DNA from: an uncultured Prevotella sp.
Lineage (GTDB): Bacteria > Bacteroidota > Bacteroidia > Bacteroidales > Bacteroidaceae
Assembly (NCBI GenBank): GCA_900548195.1
Contig: URJQ01000027.1
Location: 1-25,732 of the forward strand
Direction of reading: 5' to 3'
Length of the DNA stretch: 25,732 bases
Positions 1-7,274 of the stretch are shown piece by piece; positions within the stretch are counted from its first letter, which is position 1; every line of letters starts with the position of its first letter. The position numbers and the translations under genes are program-made. A model generated the notes under the pieces. That model was not told the origin of the DNA, did no database searches, and saw nothing but the letters and a program-made list of their open reading frames with translations.

Positions 1-235
1 GAGGAAAAAAAACAAAGAAATAACAAAAAAAATCAAAGAATTAACAAAAGGAAACAGTTTTCACGATGTAAACTACATAGGAATGTGGAATGGACACAAA
101 GTTTACGAACCAATATACACTGACGGCAAGGAGCATGATATTGGTTATCCTCAATATATCCTGAGCAAAGGCAATAGCTTGCGTTGGACTAAAAACTGGG
201 AAGAAAGTCTGGATATAATGACAACCTTAGGATAA
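1..235 (+). CDS. C-terminal part (or nearly all) of a small protein of unknown function
   Basis: An open frame runs from nt 2 to a TAA stop at 233-235 (77 codons), and the composition looks like a real protein: a Lys-rich start (RKKNKEITKKIKELTKG) followed by a mixed segment with aromatic residues (NYIGMWNGHKVYEPIY, LRWTKNWEESLD). Base 1 is a G directly in front of the frame, so an ATG could straddle the window edge and the gene may be almost complete; this is an inference. There is no signal peptide, membrane segment or motif I recognise. It converges on the minus-strand gene that ends at 258, with only 22 nt between the stops and no clear terminator hairpin. Confidence 0.5.
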   Translation, partial: RKKNKEITKKIKELTKGNSFHDVNYIGMWNGHKVYEPIYTDGKEHDIGYPQYILSKGNSLRWTKNWEESLDIMTTLG

Positions 236-257
236 AACATCAAGGGTCATATCTATT

Positions 258-506
258 CTATCGTTTCTTGTTTCTAAGTTTGATAAAAGTGAATTTCTGA
301 ATCTTCATCCCGGTAGGAGTGGTGTATTCCTTCCCGATTTTGACAGGCGACTGCCACAGGTATTCTATGGTGCGCCCCACTTCCTCAACGCTGAATATTG
401 CGTAGATGGCACGAAGGGTACTGAAATAGAATGTTCCCTTGGTCGGGTGCTTCACCGTCACACCGTAGGTGGTGGAGATTGCTGGATTGTCCGTTATTTT
501 TCTCAT
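258..506 (-). CDS. Small hypothetical protein (82 aa)
   Basis: The ATG at 506 gives MRKITDNPAISTTYG and then a basic, beta-rich protein ending KLRNKKR. A TTG six codons upstream (524) would give 88 aa, but ATG is the simpler start. I do not recognise the family. It is probably cytoplasmic, having no signal peptide or membrane segment. The segment GTFYFSTLRAIYAIFSVEEV followed by a Thr-Pro-Thr-Gly-containing strand suggests a compact alpha/beta fold, but no function can be assigned. It is convergent with the gene fragment at 1-235, and a 10-bp hairpin (528-559) sits just upstream of the start. Small gene size, isolation and position at the window edge would fit accessory DNA, but this is not proven. 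Confidence 0.5.
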   Translation of the reverse strand: MRKITDNPAISTTYGVTVKHPTKGTFYFSTLRAIYAIFSVEEVGRTIEYLWQSPVKIGKEYTTPTGMKIQKFTFIKLRNKKR

Positions 507-527
507 TTTCTTTGCGAGAGCCAATAA

Positions 528-559
528 AGTCGGGTGGGTGTTAAGCTATCCACCCGACT
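528..559. promoter_or_regulatory. Strong inverted repeat upstream of the small minus-strand gene
   Basis: AGTCGGGTGG (528-537) pairs perfectly with CCACCCGACT (550-559), leaving a 12-nt loop. The stem is GC-rich compared with its surroundings. No U-run follows on either strand, so a classic terminator is unlikely. Read on the minus strand it lies 22 nt before the ATG at 506 and could be a leader hairpin or an operator. Confidence 0.5.
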
Positions 560-656
560 ATAGATATAAGTACTTTCTTTTGATTCAAAATAACTTGACG
601 ATTAAGACTATATATTTGCTTGATGATAAGTGAAGCAACGGGATTTATTGCGCTAA

Positions 657-1832
657 TCAAAGAGCTTTCTTGTAAATCTCCATTGTGGCATTATAATCGA
701 GCTGCATGTACCCTTGCATTATCTCACCTTTGAGTTTATGCAATCGAGTGTTGAGAAGTTCGAGGTCAGGATTAGGCACACCGAGTTGTGAGAAGGTTAC
801 AGGCATGTGCAGAACATCATGCAACCATGTACGGAGTGCAGATGCAGCTTTGTGTGCATCTGCTGAAAGATTGCCAGTATTCTCAATTCCCAGTACTCGA
901 TAACCGAGCTGAGCAACTTTGTGAGGATTGTGATCAGCAGCGTAATCGAGGAATGCAGGGAACACAACAGCGAGTCCAGCACCGTGTGTTACGTCGTATT
1001 CAGCGCTGATTTCATGTTCCATAGCATGGGAATTCCAGTCTTCCTGACGACCTATGGAGCAAGTATCATTATGTGCTATCGTGCCACACCACATGATATT
1101 AGCTCGTGCTTCGTAGTCATTAGGATTAGCAATAACGCGTGGTGCTACATCCATAATAGCGAGCAGTATGCCTTCAGCCATGCGATCGCCAATCTGAACA
1201 TCCTCAGTGTTGCTCATATAGCGTTCGAGGATATGAGCCATCATATCTGTAATACCGCTTGCAGTCTGCCATTCAGGTAAGGTCATGGTGAGTTCTGGGT
1301 TCATGACAGCAAACTTTGGACGAAGTAGGAAAGGCAGTCTGATGCCAGCCTTCACCTTTGTAGTGGTATTAGTAATAACGGTATTACCGGATCCCTCACT
1401 GCCTGCAGCAGGAATAGTGAGAACCACACCTACAGGCAATGCTTTCTGAGCTTGTGCTTTACCGCAATAGAAATCCCAGAAATCACCTTCGTAATAGTAG
1501 CCTACAGCAATGGCTTTGGCAGTGTCTATGGTAGAGCCACCGCCTACAGGAAGGAGAAAATCAGGCTTAAACTGACGAGCGAGCTCGATTCCTTCACGAA
1601 CTTTAGTGTCAATAGGATTAGGTTTAACGCCAGGGAGTTCACAGTAAGAGATTCCTTCTTTGTCGAGAGCTGCTTTTACTCTGTCAAGGAGTCCTGACCT
1701 GACAACGCTTCCGCCTCCATAGACAATCATTACTCTTGAAGCGCCGTAACGCTTGCAAAGATTGCCAGTCTGTAATTCTGTTTCTTTTCCGAACACAAAT
1801 TCTGTCGGACTGTAGAATGTGAAGTTATTCAT
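657..1832 (-). CDS. Iron-containing alcohol dehydrogenase, YqhD/BDH type (NADPH-dependent aldehyde reductase)
   Basis: Group III metal-dependent alcohol dehydrogenase of 391 aa, the usual family length. It should reduce aldehydes to alcohols (butanol dehydrogenase or YqhD-like activity) in the cytoplasm. The N-terminal nucleotide-binding half carries the family's GGGSTIDTAKAIAVG cofactor loop (about residue 95). The metal-binding half contains GITDMMAH with D196 and H200, matching the known Asp/His ligands, and MEHEISAEYDVTHGAGL with the two later His ligands. I chose ATG 1832 (MNNFTFYSPTEFVFGKE) because family members begin this way; an upstream ATG at 1871 would start inside the palindrome at 1851-1889. 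It is monocistronic: a terminator separates it from the peptidase gene upstream. The exact substrate cannot be read from sequence. Confidence 0.92.
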   Translation of the reverse strand: MNNFTFYSPTEFVFGKETELQTGNLCKRYGASRVMIVYGGGSVVRSGLLDRVKAALDKEGISYCELPGVKPNPIDTKVREGIELARQFKPDFLLPVGGGSTIDTAKAIAVGYYYEGDFWDFYCGKAQAQKALPVGVVLTIPAAGSEGSGNTVITNTTTKVKAGIRLPFLLRPKFAVMNPELTMTLPEWQTASGITDMMAHILERYMSNTEDVQIGDRMAEGILLAIMDVAPRVIANPNDYEARANIMWCGTIAHNDTCSIGRQEDWNSHAMEHEISAEYDVTHGAGLAVVFPAFLDYAADHNPHKVAQLGYRVLGIENTGNLSADAHKAASALRTWLHDVLHMPVTFSQLGVPNPDLELLNTRLHKLKGEIMQGYMQLDYNATMEIYKKAL

Positions 1833-1850
1833 GTTGTTTTGTTGTTTTGG

Positions 1851-1889
1851 TGACGGTAAAAAAAATAACAATTTATTTTTTTACCGTCA
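1851..1889 (-). promoter_or_regulatory. Perfect 14-bp inverted repeat in the alcohol dehydrogenase leader
   Basis: TGACGGTAAAAAAA (1851-1864) is the exact reverse complement of 1876-1889, with an 11-nt AT-rich spacer. It lies 19 nt upstream of the ATG at 1832, in the only gap before the gene. It could be an operator for a dimeric regulator or an mRNA hairpin. The palindromic GACGGT half-site at each end argues for protein binding. No clear TAnnTTTG box was found beside it. Confidence 0.55.
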
Positions 1890-1922
1890 TTTAGTTTTTA
1901 ATTGCTGTCTATATAAAACATT

Positions 1923-1981
1923 AACAGAAAAAACTTAAAGAGAAGTTTGATTGGAATCTTTCTTTTTAAGTTTTTTCTGTT
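1923..1981 (-). terminator. Terminator after the C1 peptidase gene
   Basis: A long AT-rich stem: 1923-1945 pairs with 1959-1981 (about 23 bp including two G-T pairs) around a 13-nt loop. Read on the minus strand the 3' arm ends AAGTTTTTTCTGTT and a further T-rich stretch follows. It lies about 65 nt after the peptidase stop codon and separates that gene from the alcohol dehydrogenase. Confidence 0.75.
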
Positions 1982-2046
1982 TATGGTTTTATCTTCCCTT
2001 TTTGATTAGAAATAGAGAAGAATGATATGATAAAATGAGTGCGCTA

Positions 2047-3246
2047 TTAGATGCCCATCTTCTTGCGGATATCCTTAGGAATAGCGTTCTTGTTTACCAT
2101 GTAGTCCATTGTCTTTGCTACGATGTAGTTCTTAGACATGTACCATGTGCCCTTGTACTTACCGGTTTCGCCCCAAGAGTTCTTTACCATGTAGTACTCC
2201 TTGCCGTTCTGGTCCTTAGCGATACCGTAGATGAGCATACCGTGGTCATCAGTGAGAGTCCAGTTGTCATACTCTTCCTGGCGCTTCTCTTGTGTAGGAG
2301 TCATCTCAGGAGCGTTGATGCCGAGTTCAGTGAGCTTGTTCATCTTCTCGTATGGGCTGAGCTTGAGCCACTTAGCCATGTCTGAACCTTCAAGGCTTTC
2401 GCCCTTTGCGTCGTAGAGGAGAGCAAGACCGTTGCGAGTGAAACCATCTTCACTAACGTCACCGCCCCAAGCTACAGTGTAGCCATTGCGTATAGCGTTG
2501 TCAATGATTCTTGCCATCTCGTCGATAGGAAGGTTCCAAGAGAGACCCTGACGCCAGTTGTCCTGTACTTCTACAGGGAACTCGGTGTAGAATGGATAGT
2601 GAGTGTAGCTGGTGATTGATACATAGTCATCCCAGTTGAGACCGAGAGAGTTAGCGAATGTCTTAGGAGTGTAGTTCTTGCCTTCGTAGGTGAAAGTCTC
2701 AGGGCACTTGCCGAGGTAAGCATCGAGGATACCCTGGAAACCAACCTTCCAAGTCTGGTTGAGCTTCTTTGATTCACTCTTGGCGATTGCGTCAACGTAA
2801 GGCTCCATTACTTTGAAGAACTGGTTGAAGTTGTTCAGAGTATCACCGTACATGGTTCCAGGAAGAGGCATAGCATCTTCTGGGCAGATACCATAGTTCT
2901 TGAGCACGTAGAATACGTCGTAAGCGCTGCCACCCTGAGAGAACTGTGCGTCACCGTGCATGCGAACCTTGAGGATTGCGCGGTCCATATAGTCCTTGTT
3001 TGCTACGAACATCTCGCAGAGGTCGATATTCTTCTTGGTCTTCTTCAAGATTTCAGACTCGAAGAAAGCGAGGGTAGAGTAGGCCCAACAGGTGCCAGAG
3101 CGAGCCTGGTTCTTGATAGAAGTGATAGGGTTGGCCACGATAGTGGTGAATACTGGCTCATTAGGATCCTTCTCCTTCTTCTGGTCGTCAGCAAAGACAC
3201 CGAGTGTCATCATGGCTGCAATTGCAAGCAGAAATGTTTTTTTCAT
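2047..3246 (-). CDS. Exported C1 (papain-like) cysteine peptidase, aminopeptidase C / bleomycin hydrolase type
   Basis: 399 aa. It begins with a signal peptide (MKKTFLLAIAAMMTLGVFA, likely cut near residue 19), so it should act in the periplasm or on the surface. The papain triad is complete: oxyanion Gln47 and nucleophile Cys53 in NQARSGTCWAYS, His335 in DDHGMLIYG and Asn356 in VKNSWGETG. The large insert between Cys and His, the YMVKNSWG block and the C-terminal tail match aminopeptidase C/PepC rather than short papain-like enzymes. Export is common for the Bacteroidota members, while bacterial PepC elsewhere is cytoplasmic. It probably trims peptides as a carbon and nitrogen source. It lies 99 nt downstream of the Xaa-Pro aminopeptidase on the same strand; a weak hairpin in the gap leaves open whether they share a transcript. 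Confidence 0.92.
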   Translation of the reverse strand: MKKTFLLAIAAMMTLGVFADDQKKEKDPNEPVFTTIVANPITSIKNQARSGTCWAYSTLAFFESEILKKTKKNIDLCEMFVANKDYMDRAILKVRMHGDAQFSQGGSAYDVFYVLKNYGICPEDAMPLPGTMYGDTLNNFNQFFKVMEPYVDAIAKSESKKLNQTWKVGFQGILDAYLGKCPETFTYEGKNYTPKTFANSLGLNWDDYVSITSYTHYPFYTEFPVEVQDNWRQGLSWNLPIDEMARIIDNAIRNGYTVAWGGDVSEDGFTRNGLALLYDAKGESLEGSDMAKWLKLSPYEKMNKLTELGINAPEMTPTQEKRQEEYDNWTLTDDHGMLIYGIAKDQNGKEYYMVKNSWGETGKYKGTWYMSKNYIVAKTMDYMVNKNAIPKDIRKKMGI

Positions 3247-3304
3247 TTTTGTTTTTAGTTTTGGAAATTGGATGTTTATTTTTATGGTTATATTTCCAGA
3301 CCTT

Positions 3305-3337
3305 TATATAATAAGTTCTGACTTATATATTATAAGG
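3305..3337 (-). terminator. Weak AT-rich hairpin after the aminopeptidase gene
   Basis: ATAAGT (3310-3315) pairs with ACTTAT (3320-3325) around TCTG, and the flanks are nearly self-complementary AT runs that pair only with bulges. It lies directly downstream of the aminopeptidase stop. It could be a weak terminator or part of the leader of the peptidase gene. Confidence 0.3.
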
Positions 3338-3345
3338 TGTACGGC

Positions 3346-4752
3346 TTACTCTCTGTTCTTTGCCATGTAATCCTCGACATCAGCAAAATGATAAGGAATG
3401 CGTTTCTCGCCGAGGAAGCGGCATCCATCCTTTGTGATGAGGATATCGTCCTCGATACGTACGCCACCGAAGTCCTTATATGTCTCAAGCATGTCAAAGT
3501 TGAGGAACTCAGCGCAGTGCTTCTTGGCTTTCCAGTCATCGATAAGAGCAGGGATGAAGTAGATACCAGGCTCGTCAGTGATTACGAAGCCTTCCTGTAG
3601 GCGGCGGCCCATACGCAGGCAGTTGGTGCCGAACTGGTCGAGCATAGGACGAGTCTCTTCGTCGAAGCCAACATAAATCTGGTTGAATCCTTCCATATCG
3701 TGTACGTCCATGCCCATCATGTGACCGAGTCCGTGAGGGAAGAACATAGCGTGTGCTCCGGCAGCAACAGCTTCATCGACGTCGCCCTTCATGAGTCCGA
3801 GCTCCTTGAGACGTTCAGTCATGCGACGAGCTACAGCAAAGTGCACGTCCATATATTTGACTCCAGGCTTTGATATTTCGAGAGTCAAGTCGTGACATTC
3901 ATCGACGATGTTGTAGATTTCCTTCTGGCGCTGTGTGAACTTTCCGTTTACAGGCAGAGTACGAGTATTGTCAGAGCAATAGTTGTTTACAGTTTCAGCT
4001 CCAGAGTCGCATATTACGATTCTGCCATCCTCAAGGAGGTTGGTGGAAGGACATCCGTGCATGATTTCTCCATGCTGTGAGAAAATGGTGGCGAAGCTCT
4101 CATGAGCGCCAAGAGCATGAGCGATACCATCGATTCTGCCTCCGATATACTTTTCAGTTCTACCAGGACGGGTGAGTTTCATAGCGAGTGTATGCATCTC
4201 GTATCCGATTTTGCAAGCGCGCTCGATTTCTTCGATTTCCTCAGCAGTCTTCACGCTACGCATCTTTATGACAGCGTTGATGAGCTCCATAGATGCGGCT
4301 TCTCTCTGGGCATAGGGATGAATGCCCATGAGATCCATGATTTGAATCATGATGTCATGTCTGTAAGGAGGGAGGAAATGAATCTTTCTTTGTGCTTTCT
4401 TTGCATCAGAGACGATACCTTCTATCTTTTTCCATGGAGCAGAGTTCTTTACTCCGACGCTTGCAGCAAGGTCGGAAATGGTAGGAACGCTACCATACCA
4501 TACGATGTCTTCTACGTCAACATCATTGCCCAAGAGCCATTCTTCTCCGCTTTCGCAGTCGATAACTCCGATGAGTCCAATTTCCTGGATTCCGAAATAA
4601 TAGAGGAAAGAACTGTCCTGACGGAATGGAGAATATCCATTGTTAGGATAATTACAAGGTGACTCGTTATTGCCGAAGAGGATGATAACTCCGTTACCTA
4701 CTAATTCTCTCAGCACGTTACGTCGCTGAATGTATGTCTCTTTGCTGAACAT
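3346..4752 (-). CDS. pepP: Xaa-Pro aminopeptidase (M24B metallopeptidase)
   Basis: 468 aa cytoplasmic enzyme that removes an N-terminal residue preceding proline. It has an N-terminal AMP_N-type domain (about residues 1-125: RRNVLRELVGNGVIILFGN, RQDSSFLYYFG) and a pita-bread M24 domain (about 175-440). All five dimetal ligands are visible: D249 in CDSGAE, D261 in SDNTRTLPVNG, H344 in HGLGHMMG, E394 in TDEPGIYF and E434 in VRIEDD. I chose ATG 4752 (MFSKETYIQRRN), as family proteins begin there; the longer frame to 4827 would contain the promoter. It is divergent from the alkaline phosphatase and upstream of the exported C1 peptidase, which suggests a peptide-use group. PepP is the nearest named E. 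coli relative; orthology is inferred. Confidence 0.93.
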   Translation of the reverse strand: MFSKETYIQRRNVLRELVGNGVIILFGNNESPCNYPNNGYSPFRQDSSFLYYFGIQEIGLIGVIDCESGEEWLLGNDVDVEDIVWYGSVPTISDLAASVGVKNSAPWKKIEGIVSDAKKAQRKIHFLPPYRHDIMIQIMDLMGIHPYAQREAASMELINAVIKMRSVKTAEEIEEIERACKIGYEMHTLAMKLTRPGRTEKYIGGRIDGIAHALGAHESFATIFSQHGEIMHGCPSTNLLEDGRIVICDSGAETVNNYCSDNTRTLPVNGKFTQRQKEIYNIVDECHDLTLEISKPGVKYMDVHFAVARRMTERLKELGLMKGDVDEAVAAGAHAMFFPHGLGHMMGMDVHDMEGFNQIYVGFDEETRPMLDQFGTNCLRMGRRLQEGFVITDEPGIYFIPALIDDWKAKKHCAEFLNFDMLETYKDFGGVRIEDDILITKDGCRFLGEKRIPYHFADVEDYMAKNRE

Positions 4753-4785
4753 AAGGTTATGTGTGTTAAAGGTTAATTTGCAGTG

Positions 4786-4793
4786 CAAAGTTA
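4786..4793 (-). promoter_or_regulatory. Promoter (-7 box) of the Xaa-Pro aminopeptidase gene
   Basis: The minus strand reads TAACTTTG, an exact match to the Bacteroidota TAnnTTTG box, 33 nt upstream of the ATG at 4752. No good -33 TTTG is seen at the usual spacing; only a T-rich run (TTTTC) lies nearby. Confidence 0.6.
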
Positions 4794-4908
4794 TATTTTT
4801 CTTTGTGAAAACCGCATACTTATACATTATTTAACATCCATTTTTGTCACAAATATGTTTCTTTTTGAAAAAGTCGGCAAAAAGCGATGTGTTTCTGATT
4901 ATTTTCCT

Positions 4909-4916
4909 TAAATTTG
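4909..4916 (+). promoter_or_regulatory. Promoter (-7 box) of the alkaline phosphatase gene
   Basis: TAAATTTG matches TAnnTTTG exactly and lies 68 nt before the ATG at 4985. The -33 region has only a partial match. Transcription would start near 4923, giving a leader of about 60 nt that contains the hairpin and tiny frame at 4938-4979. Confidence 0.6.
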
Positions 4917-4937
4917 CATCGGCAAATAAAATACTTA

Positions 4938-4979
4938 ATGACGACGGGGATGTTGCCCCGCAATAAAACCAAACTCTGA
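4938..4979 (+). other. Leader hairpin and possible 13-codon upstream ORF before the phosphatase
   Basis: CGGGG (4945-4949) pairs with CCCCG (4956-4960) around a 6-nt loop, a GC-rich stem in an AT-rich leader. The same stretch is an ATG frame encoding MTTGMLPRNKTKL, with its TGA stop 5 nt before the phosphatase ATG. This could be translational control, or chance; there is no direct evidence of translation. Confidence 0.25.
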
Positions 4980-4984
4980 AAATC

Positions 4985-6427
4985 ATGAAAAGAATACTTA
5001 CCATGGTATTGATGCTGGCGATGGTATTGACCATTTCAGCACAGAAAAAAGCAAAGTATGTTTTTTATTTCATTACTGACGGCACAGGAGTCAATACAGT
5101 TCTTGGCGCAGAGATGTATAATGCAGAGATGCAGGGATACATCGGCAGGTCGCCTTTCTGCATGACTTCGTTTCCTATAGTCGGTGTTTCATCCACATTT
5201 TCCAACAACAGCGGTGTGACAGACTCAGCTGCTTCCGGTACTGCCCTTGCCACGGGAGTGAAGACCAAGAACAGTTGTCTTGGCTTGATGCCGGACCTCA
5301 AGACTCCGGTTACTTCTATTGCAGTGTGGGCAAAAGAGGCAGGAATGAAGGTCGGCGTAGCTTCAAGTGTTACGGTCAACCATGCCACTCCAGCGGCTTT
5401 TTATGCTCATAATCCCTCTCGCTCAGAGTATTATGCAGTGGCAAAGGATATGATAACTACAGATCTGGATTTCTATGCAGGTTCGGCTATCAACAAACCT
5501 GAAGACCCTGAAAAGCATCCGGGAGAGCCTAATCTCTATAAAGAGATGGAGAAGGCTGGATATACTGTGGCTCGTGGTGTGGCAGACTTCCAGAAGAAGA
5601 TGAAGAAAGCCAGGAAGATGCTTCTCGTTCAGGATCCAGACCATCTCAATCCGGCTTCCGGTGATGGTTCATTGCCATACGCCATTGACGTGAAGGATGG
5701 CGAGATGACCATCGAGGACATTCTCAGATGTCAGATAGAATTCCTCATGCGTGACAACAAGAACGGTTTCTTCCTTATGAACGAGATAGGAGGCAAGGTG
5801 GATTGGGCTTGCCATGGACAAGACGGTGCTACTGCTTTCCATGAAGTAATGGCTGTAGATCGCTGCATTAAGATAGCTTATGAATTCTACAAGCAGCATC
5901 CTGACGAGACTCTCATCGTCCTCACGGCAGACCATGAGACTGGTGGCCTCGTGCTTGCGCATAATAACAAGTATGCCCTCAATCTCAAAGTATTGGGTAA
6001 TCAGAAAGTAAGTACCGATGGATTCACCCAGATTTTGCACAACCTTCGTAAGCAAACGGCTAATCGTGTCACTTGGGAGCAGGCAAAGCAGGCTCTTACA
6101 GACAACTTCGGTTTTTGGAAAAATGTCGAGATGACTGAGCAGGAAGAGGCACGTCTCCATAAAGTGTGGAAGGAATCATTTGAGGGTAAGGCAGATGATG
6201 TCAAGAATGAATACACCTCTAACGAACCGCTTGCAAGTGAGGCTAAGAGCATTCTGAATAAGAAAGCGCTCCTCTCATGGGTTACAGACGGCCATTCTGC
6301 AGGTCTTGTTCCAGTCTATGCCATTGGAGTAGGTGCAGAGCAGTTTGCTTCCCACAATGACAATGCTCTCATTCCTGTTAAGATTGCCAAAGCGGCAGGA
6401 TATAAGATTCCTGATTATTTGAAATAA
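4985..6427 (+). CDS. Secreted alkaline phosphatase, PhoA family
   Basis: 480 aa. It starts with a signal peptide (MKRILTMVLMLAMVLTISA, cut about residue 19), so it acts in the periplasm or outside, releasing phosphate from monoesters. PhoA-fold landmarks are all present: Asp32 (FITDGTG, metal ligand), the nucleophile Ser81 in VTDSAASGTA, Thr135 in NHATPAAF, Glu267 in FFLMNEIGGKVDW, Asp316/His317 in TADHETGG and His437 in TDGHSAGLVPVYAIG. The length is in the usual range. The first metal motif reads TDGTG rather than the common GDGMG, as in other Bacteroidota members, so substrate preference may differ from E. coli PhoA. It has its own promoter (4909) and a clear terminator (6481), so it is monocistronic. 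No Pho box was recognised. Confidence 0.93.
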   Translation: MKRILTMVLMLAMVLTISAQKKAKYVFYFITDGTGVNTVLGAEMYNAEMQGYIGRSPFCMTSFPIVGVSSTFSNNSGVTDSAASGTALATGVKTKNSCLGLMPDLKTPVTSIAVWAKEAGMKVGVASSVTVNHATPAAFYAHNPSRSEYYAVAKDMITTDLDFYAGSAINKPEDPEKHPGEPNLYKEMEKAGYTVARGVADFQKKMKKARKMLLVQDPDHLNPASGDGSLPYAIDVKDGEMTIEDILRCQIEFLMRDNKNGFFLMNEIGGKVDWACHGQDGATAFHEVMAVDRCIKIAYEFYKQHPDETLIVLTADHETGGLVLAHNNKYALNLKVLGNQKVSTDGFTQILHNLRKQTANRVTWEQAKQALTDNFGFWKNVEMTEQEEARLHKVWKESFEGKADDVKNEYTSNEPLASEAKSILNKKALLSWVTDGHSAGLVPVYAIGVGAEQFASHNDNALIPVKIAKAAGYKIPDYLK

Positions 6428-6480
6428 AAGACTCGATAATCCATTGCTTGAATTTACTATTCAGGCATGATAATTCAACT

Positions 6481-6524
6481 CAGCCAGTCAAGATTATAGA
6501 TTTTGACTGGCTGAATTGTTTTCA
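6481..6524 (+). terminator. Terminator of the alkaline phosphatase gene
   Basis: CAGCCAGTCAAGAT (6481-6494) pairs with 6500-6513 (14 bp, one G-T) around a 5-nt loop, followed by AATTGTTTTCATTT. It starts 53 nt after the stop codon, as expected for an intrinsic terminator. Confidence 0.8.
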
Positions 6525-6655
6525 TTTGGTTGAAATTATATGTGGTTATAAAACGGCAAAACGGTTGAGTAATACAATCATCTATGGGAAATAAACCCAC
6601 TAATGAACAATCAAACAAAATTTTAACAAATAAAATCCATCACAAGTAAAACTGC

Positions 6656-6669
6656 TCGCGAATTCGCGA
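6656..6669. repeat. 14-bp perfect palindrome
   Basis: TCGCGAATTCGCGA is perfectly self-complementary and stands out as GC-rich in an AT-rich gap. A related TCTCGC follows directly, and then GTTTTT. It could be a binding site for a dimeric protein or a short hairpin (5-bp stem, AATT loop). Confidence 0.5.
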
Positions 6670-6746
6670 TTCTCGCTGTTTTTGGAACGTATTGATTATT
6701 AGGTGGTTATGAAATGGGAATAAAATAAAAGCCTAAAAATAATGAG

Positions 6747-6900
6747 AAAACATAGATAAAATGCGGTAAAAGCATGGATTTTGAGATGTAATAACTAAGT
6801 TATTGCGTTGTGAAAGCATAGATATTGCATGGTAAAAGCATAGTTATTGCAGAGTAATATCTATGTTATTACATTTACAAAGCATGGAAATGGTGAAATT
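6747..6900. repeat. Degenerate 22-nt tandem repeat array, about seven units
   Basis: Units begin at 6747, 6769, 6791, 6813, 6835, 6857 and 6879, an exact 22-nt register. The most regular pair is 6813-6834 and 6835-6856. These share AAAGCATAG, then (A/T)TATTGC, and end in GTA. Units at 6791 and 6857 are more diverged and partly look like the reverse complement (the 6857 unit carries ATATCTATG, against CATAGATAT at 6817-6825). The period is two helical turns and not a multiple of three, so it is unlikely to be coding. There are no spacers, so it is not a CRISPR. The nearest gene is the efflux operon about 375 bp downstream. Confidence 0.65.
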
Positions 6901-7221
6901 TAGTCCGTTTTTAGTGGTAAGAAGGTGTGTCGCCTTTGAATTTTCCTTTGTGGAGATGGAGGGAAATTGTTAATATTTTAACGAGTGTAAAAATGTGTAA
7001 ACATAATAGGATGGCGCATGAGAAGACGCTAAAACAGTGTATGAGAAGAGAGCTTGATATCTTTGGAGTCTCTTGATGTATTGTTTTCTCTTGCTGATAT
7101 ACTGGCTGTTGGAACCTCTAAAGCCATAATTATGCAGTAAAAACATAAGCAAATAATGGGAATTGGAAAAAATGAACATTTTGCACTTGTAATTGAATAG
7201 TAGAGTACGGAAGAAAAGTCG

Positions 7222-7229
7222 TACCTTTG
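7222..7229 (+). promoter_or_regulatory. Promoter (-7 box) of the efflux operon
   Basis: TACCTTTG matches TAnnTTTG, 45 nt upstream of the TolC-family ATG at 7275. No good -33 element is seen at 19-21 nt. It is the likely single promoter for the three genes to 11415. Confidence 0.6.
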
Positions 7230-7274
7230 CACCCGGAATTTTAACTATCGGAAAAAATCTATACACTGATAAAA

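Larger units (their letters stand above)
6428..7274. other. Gene-free gap of 847 bp with terminator, palindrome, 22-nt array and promoter
   Basis: No convincing coding frame on either strand. It contains, in order, the phosphatase terminator (6481-6524), a 14-bp palindrome (6656-6669), a degenerate 22-nt tandem array (6747-6900) and the efflux operon promoter (7222-7229). A box TATCTTTG also occurs at 7058-7065, without a -33 partner or a gene close behind it. It is the largest non-coding stretch in the window. Confidence 0.7.

Noticed and set aside
611..618. Plus-strand promoter box TATATTTG
   Set aside because: It has no -33 partner at proper spacing and no plus-strand gene follows before the minus-strand alcohol dehydrogenase.
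4102..4662. 186-codon plus-strand frame opposite the Xaa-Pro aminopeptidase
   Set aside because: It lies wholly antisense to a well-supported enzyme and has no family resemblance or start signals.
6747..6900. CRISPR array
   Set aside because: Repeats are 22 nt, degenerate and directly adjacent, with no unique spacers, and no cas gene is in the window.
6993..7076. 27-codon plus-strand frame (MCKHNRMAHEKTLK...)
   Set aside because: No initiation signal or promoter in position, and nothing distinguishes it from chance.
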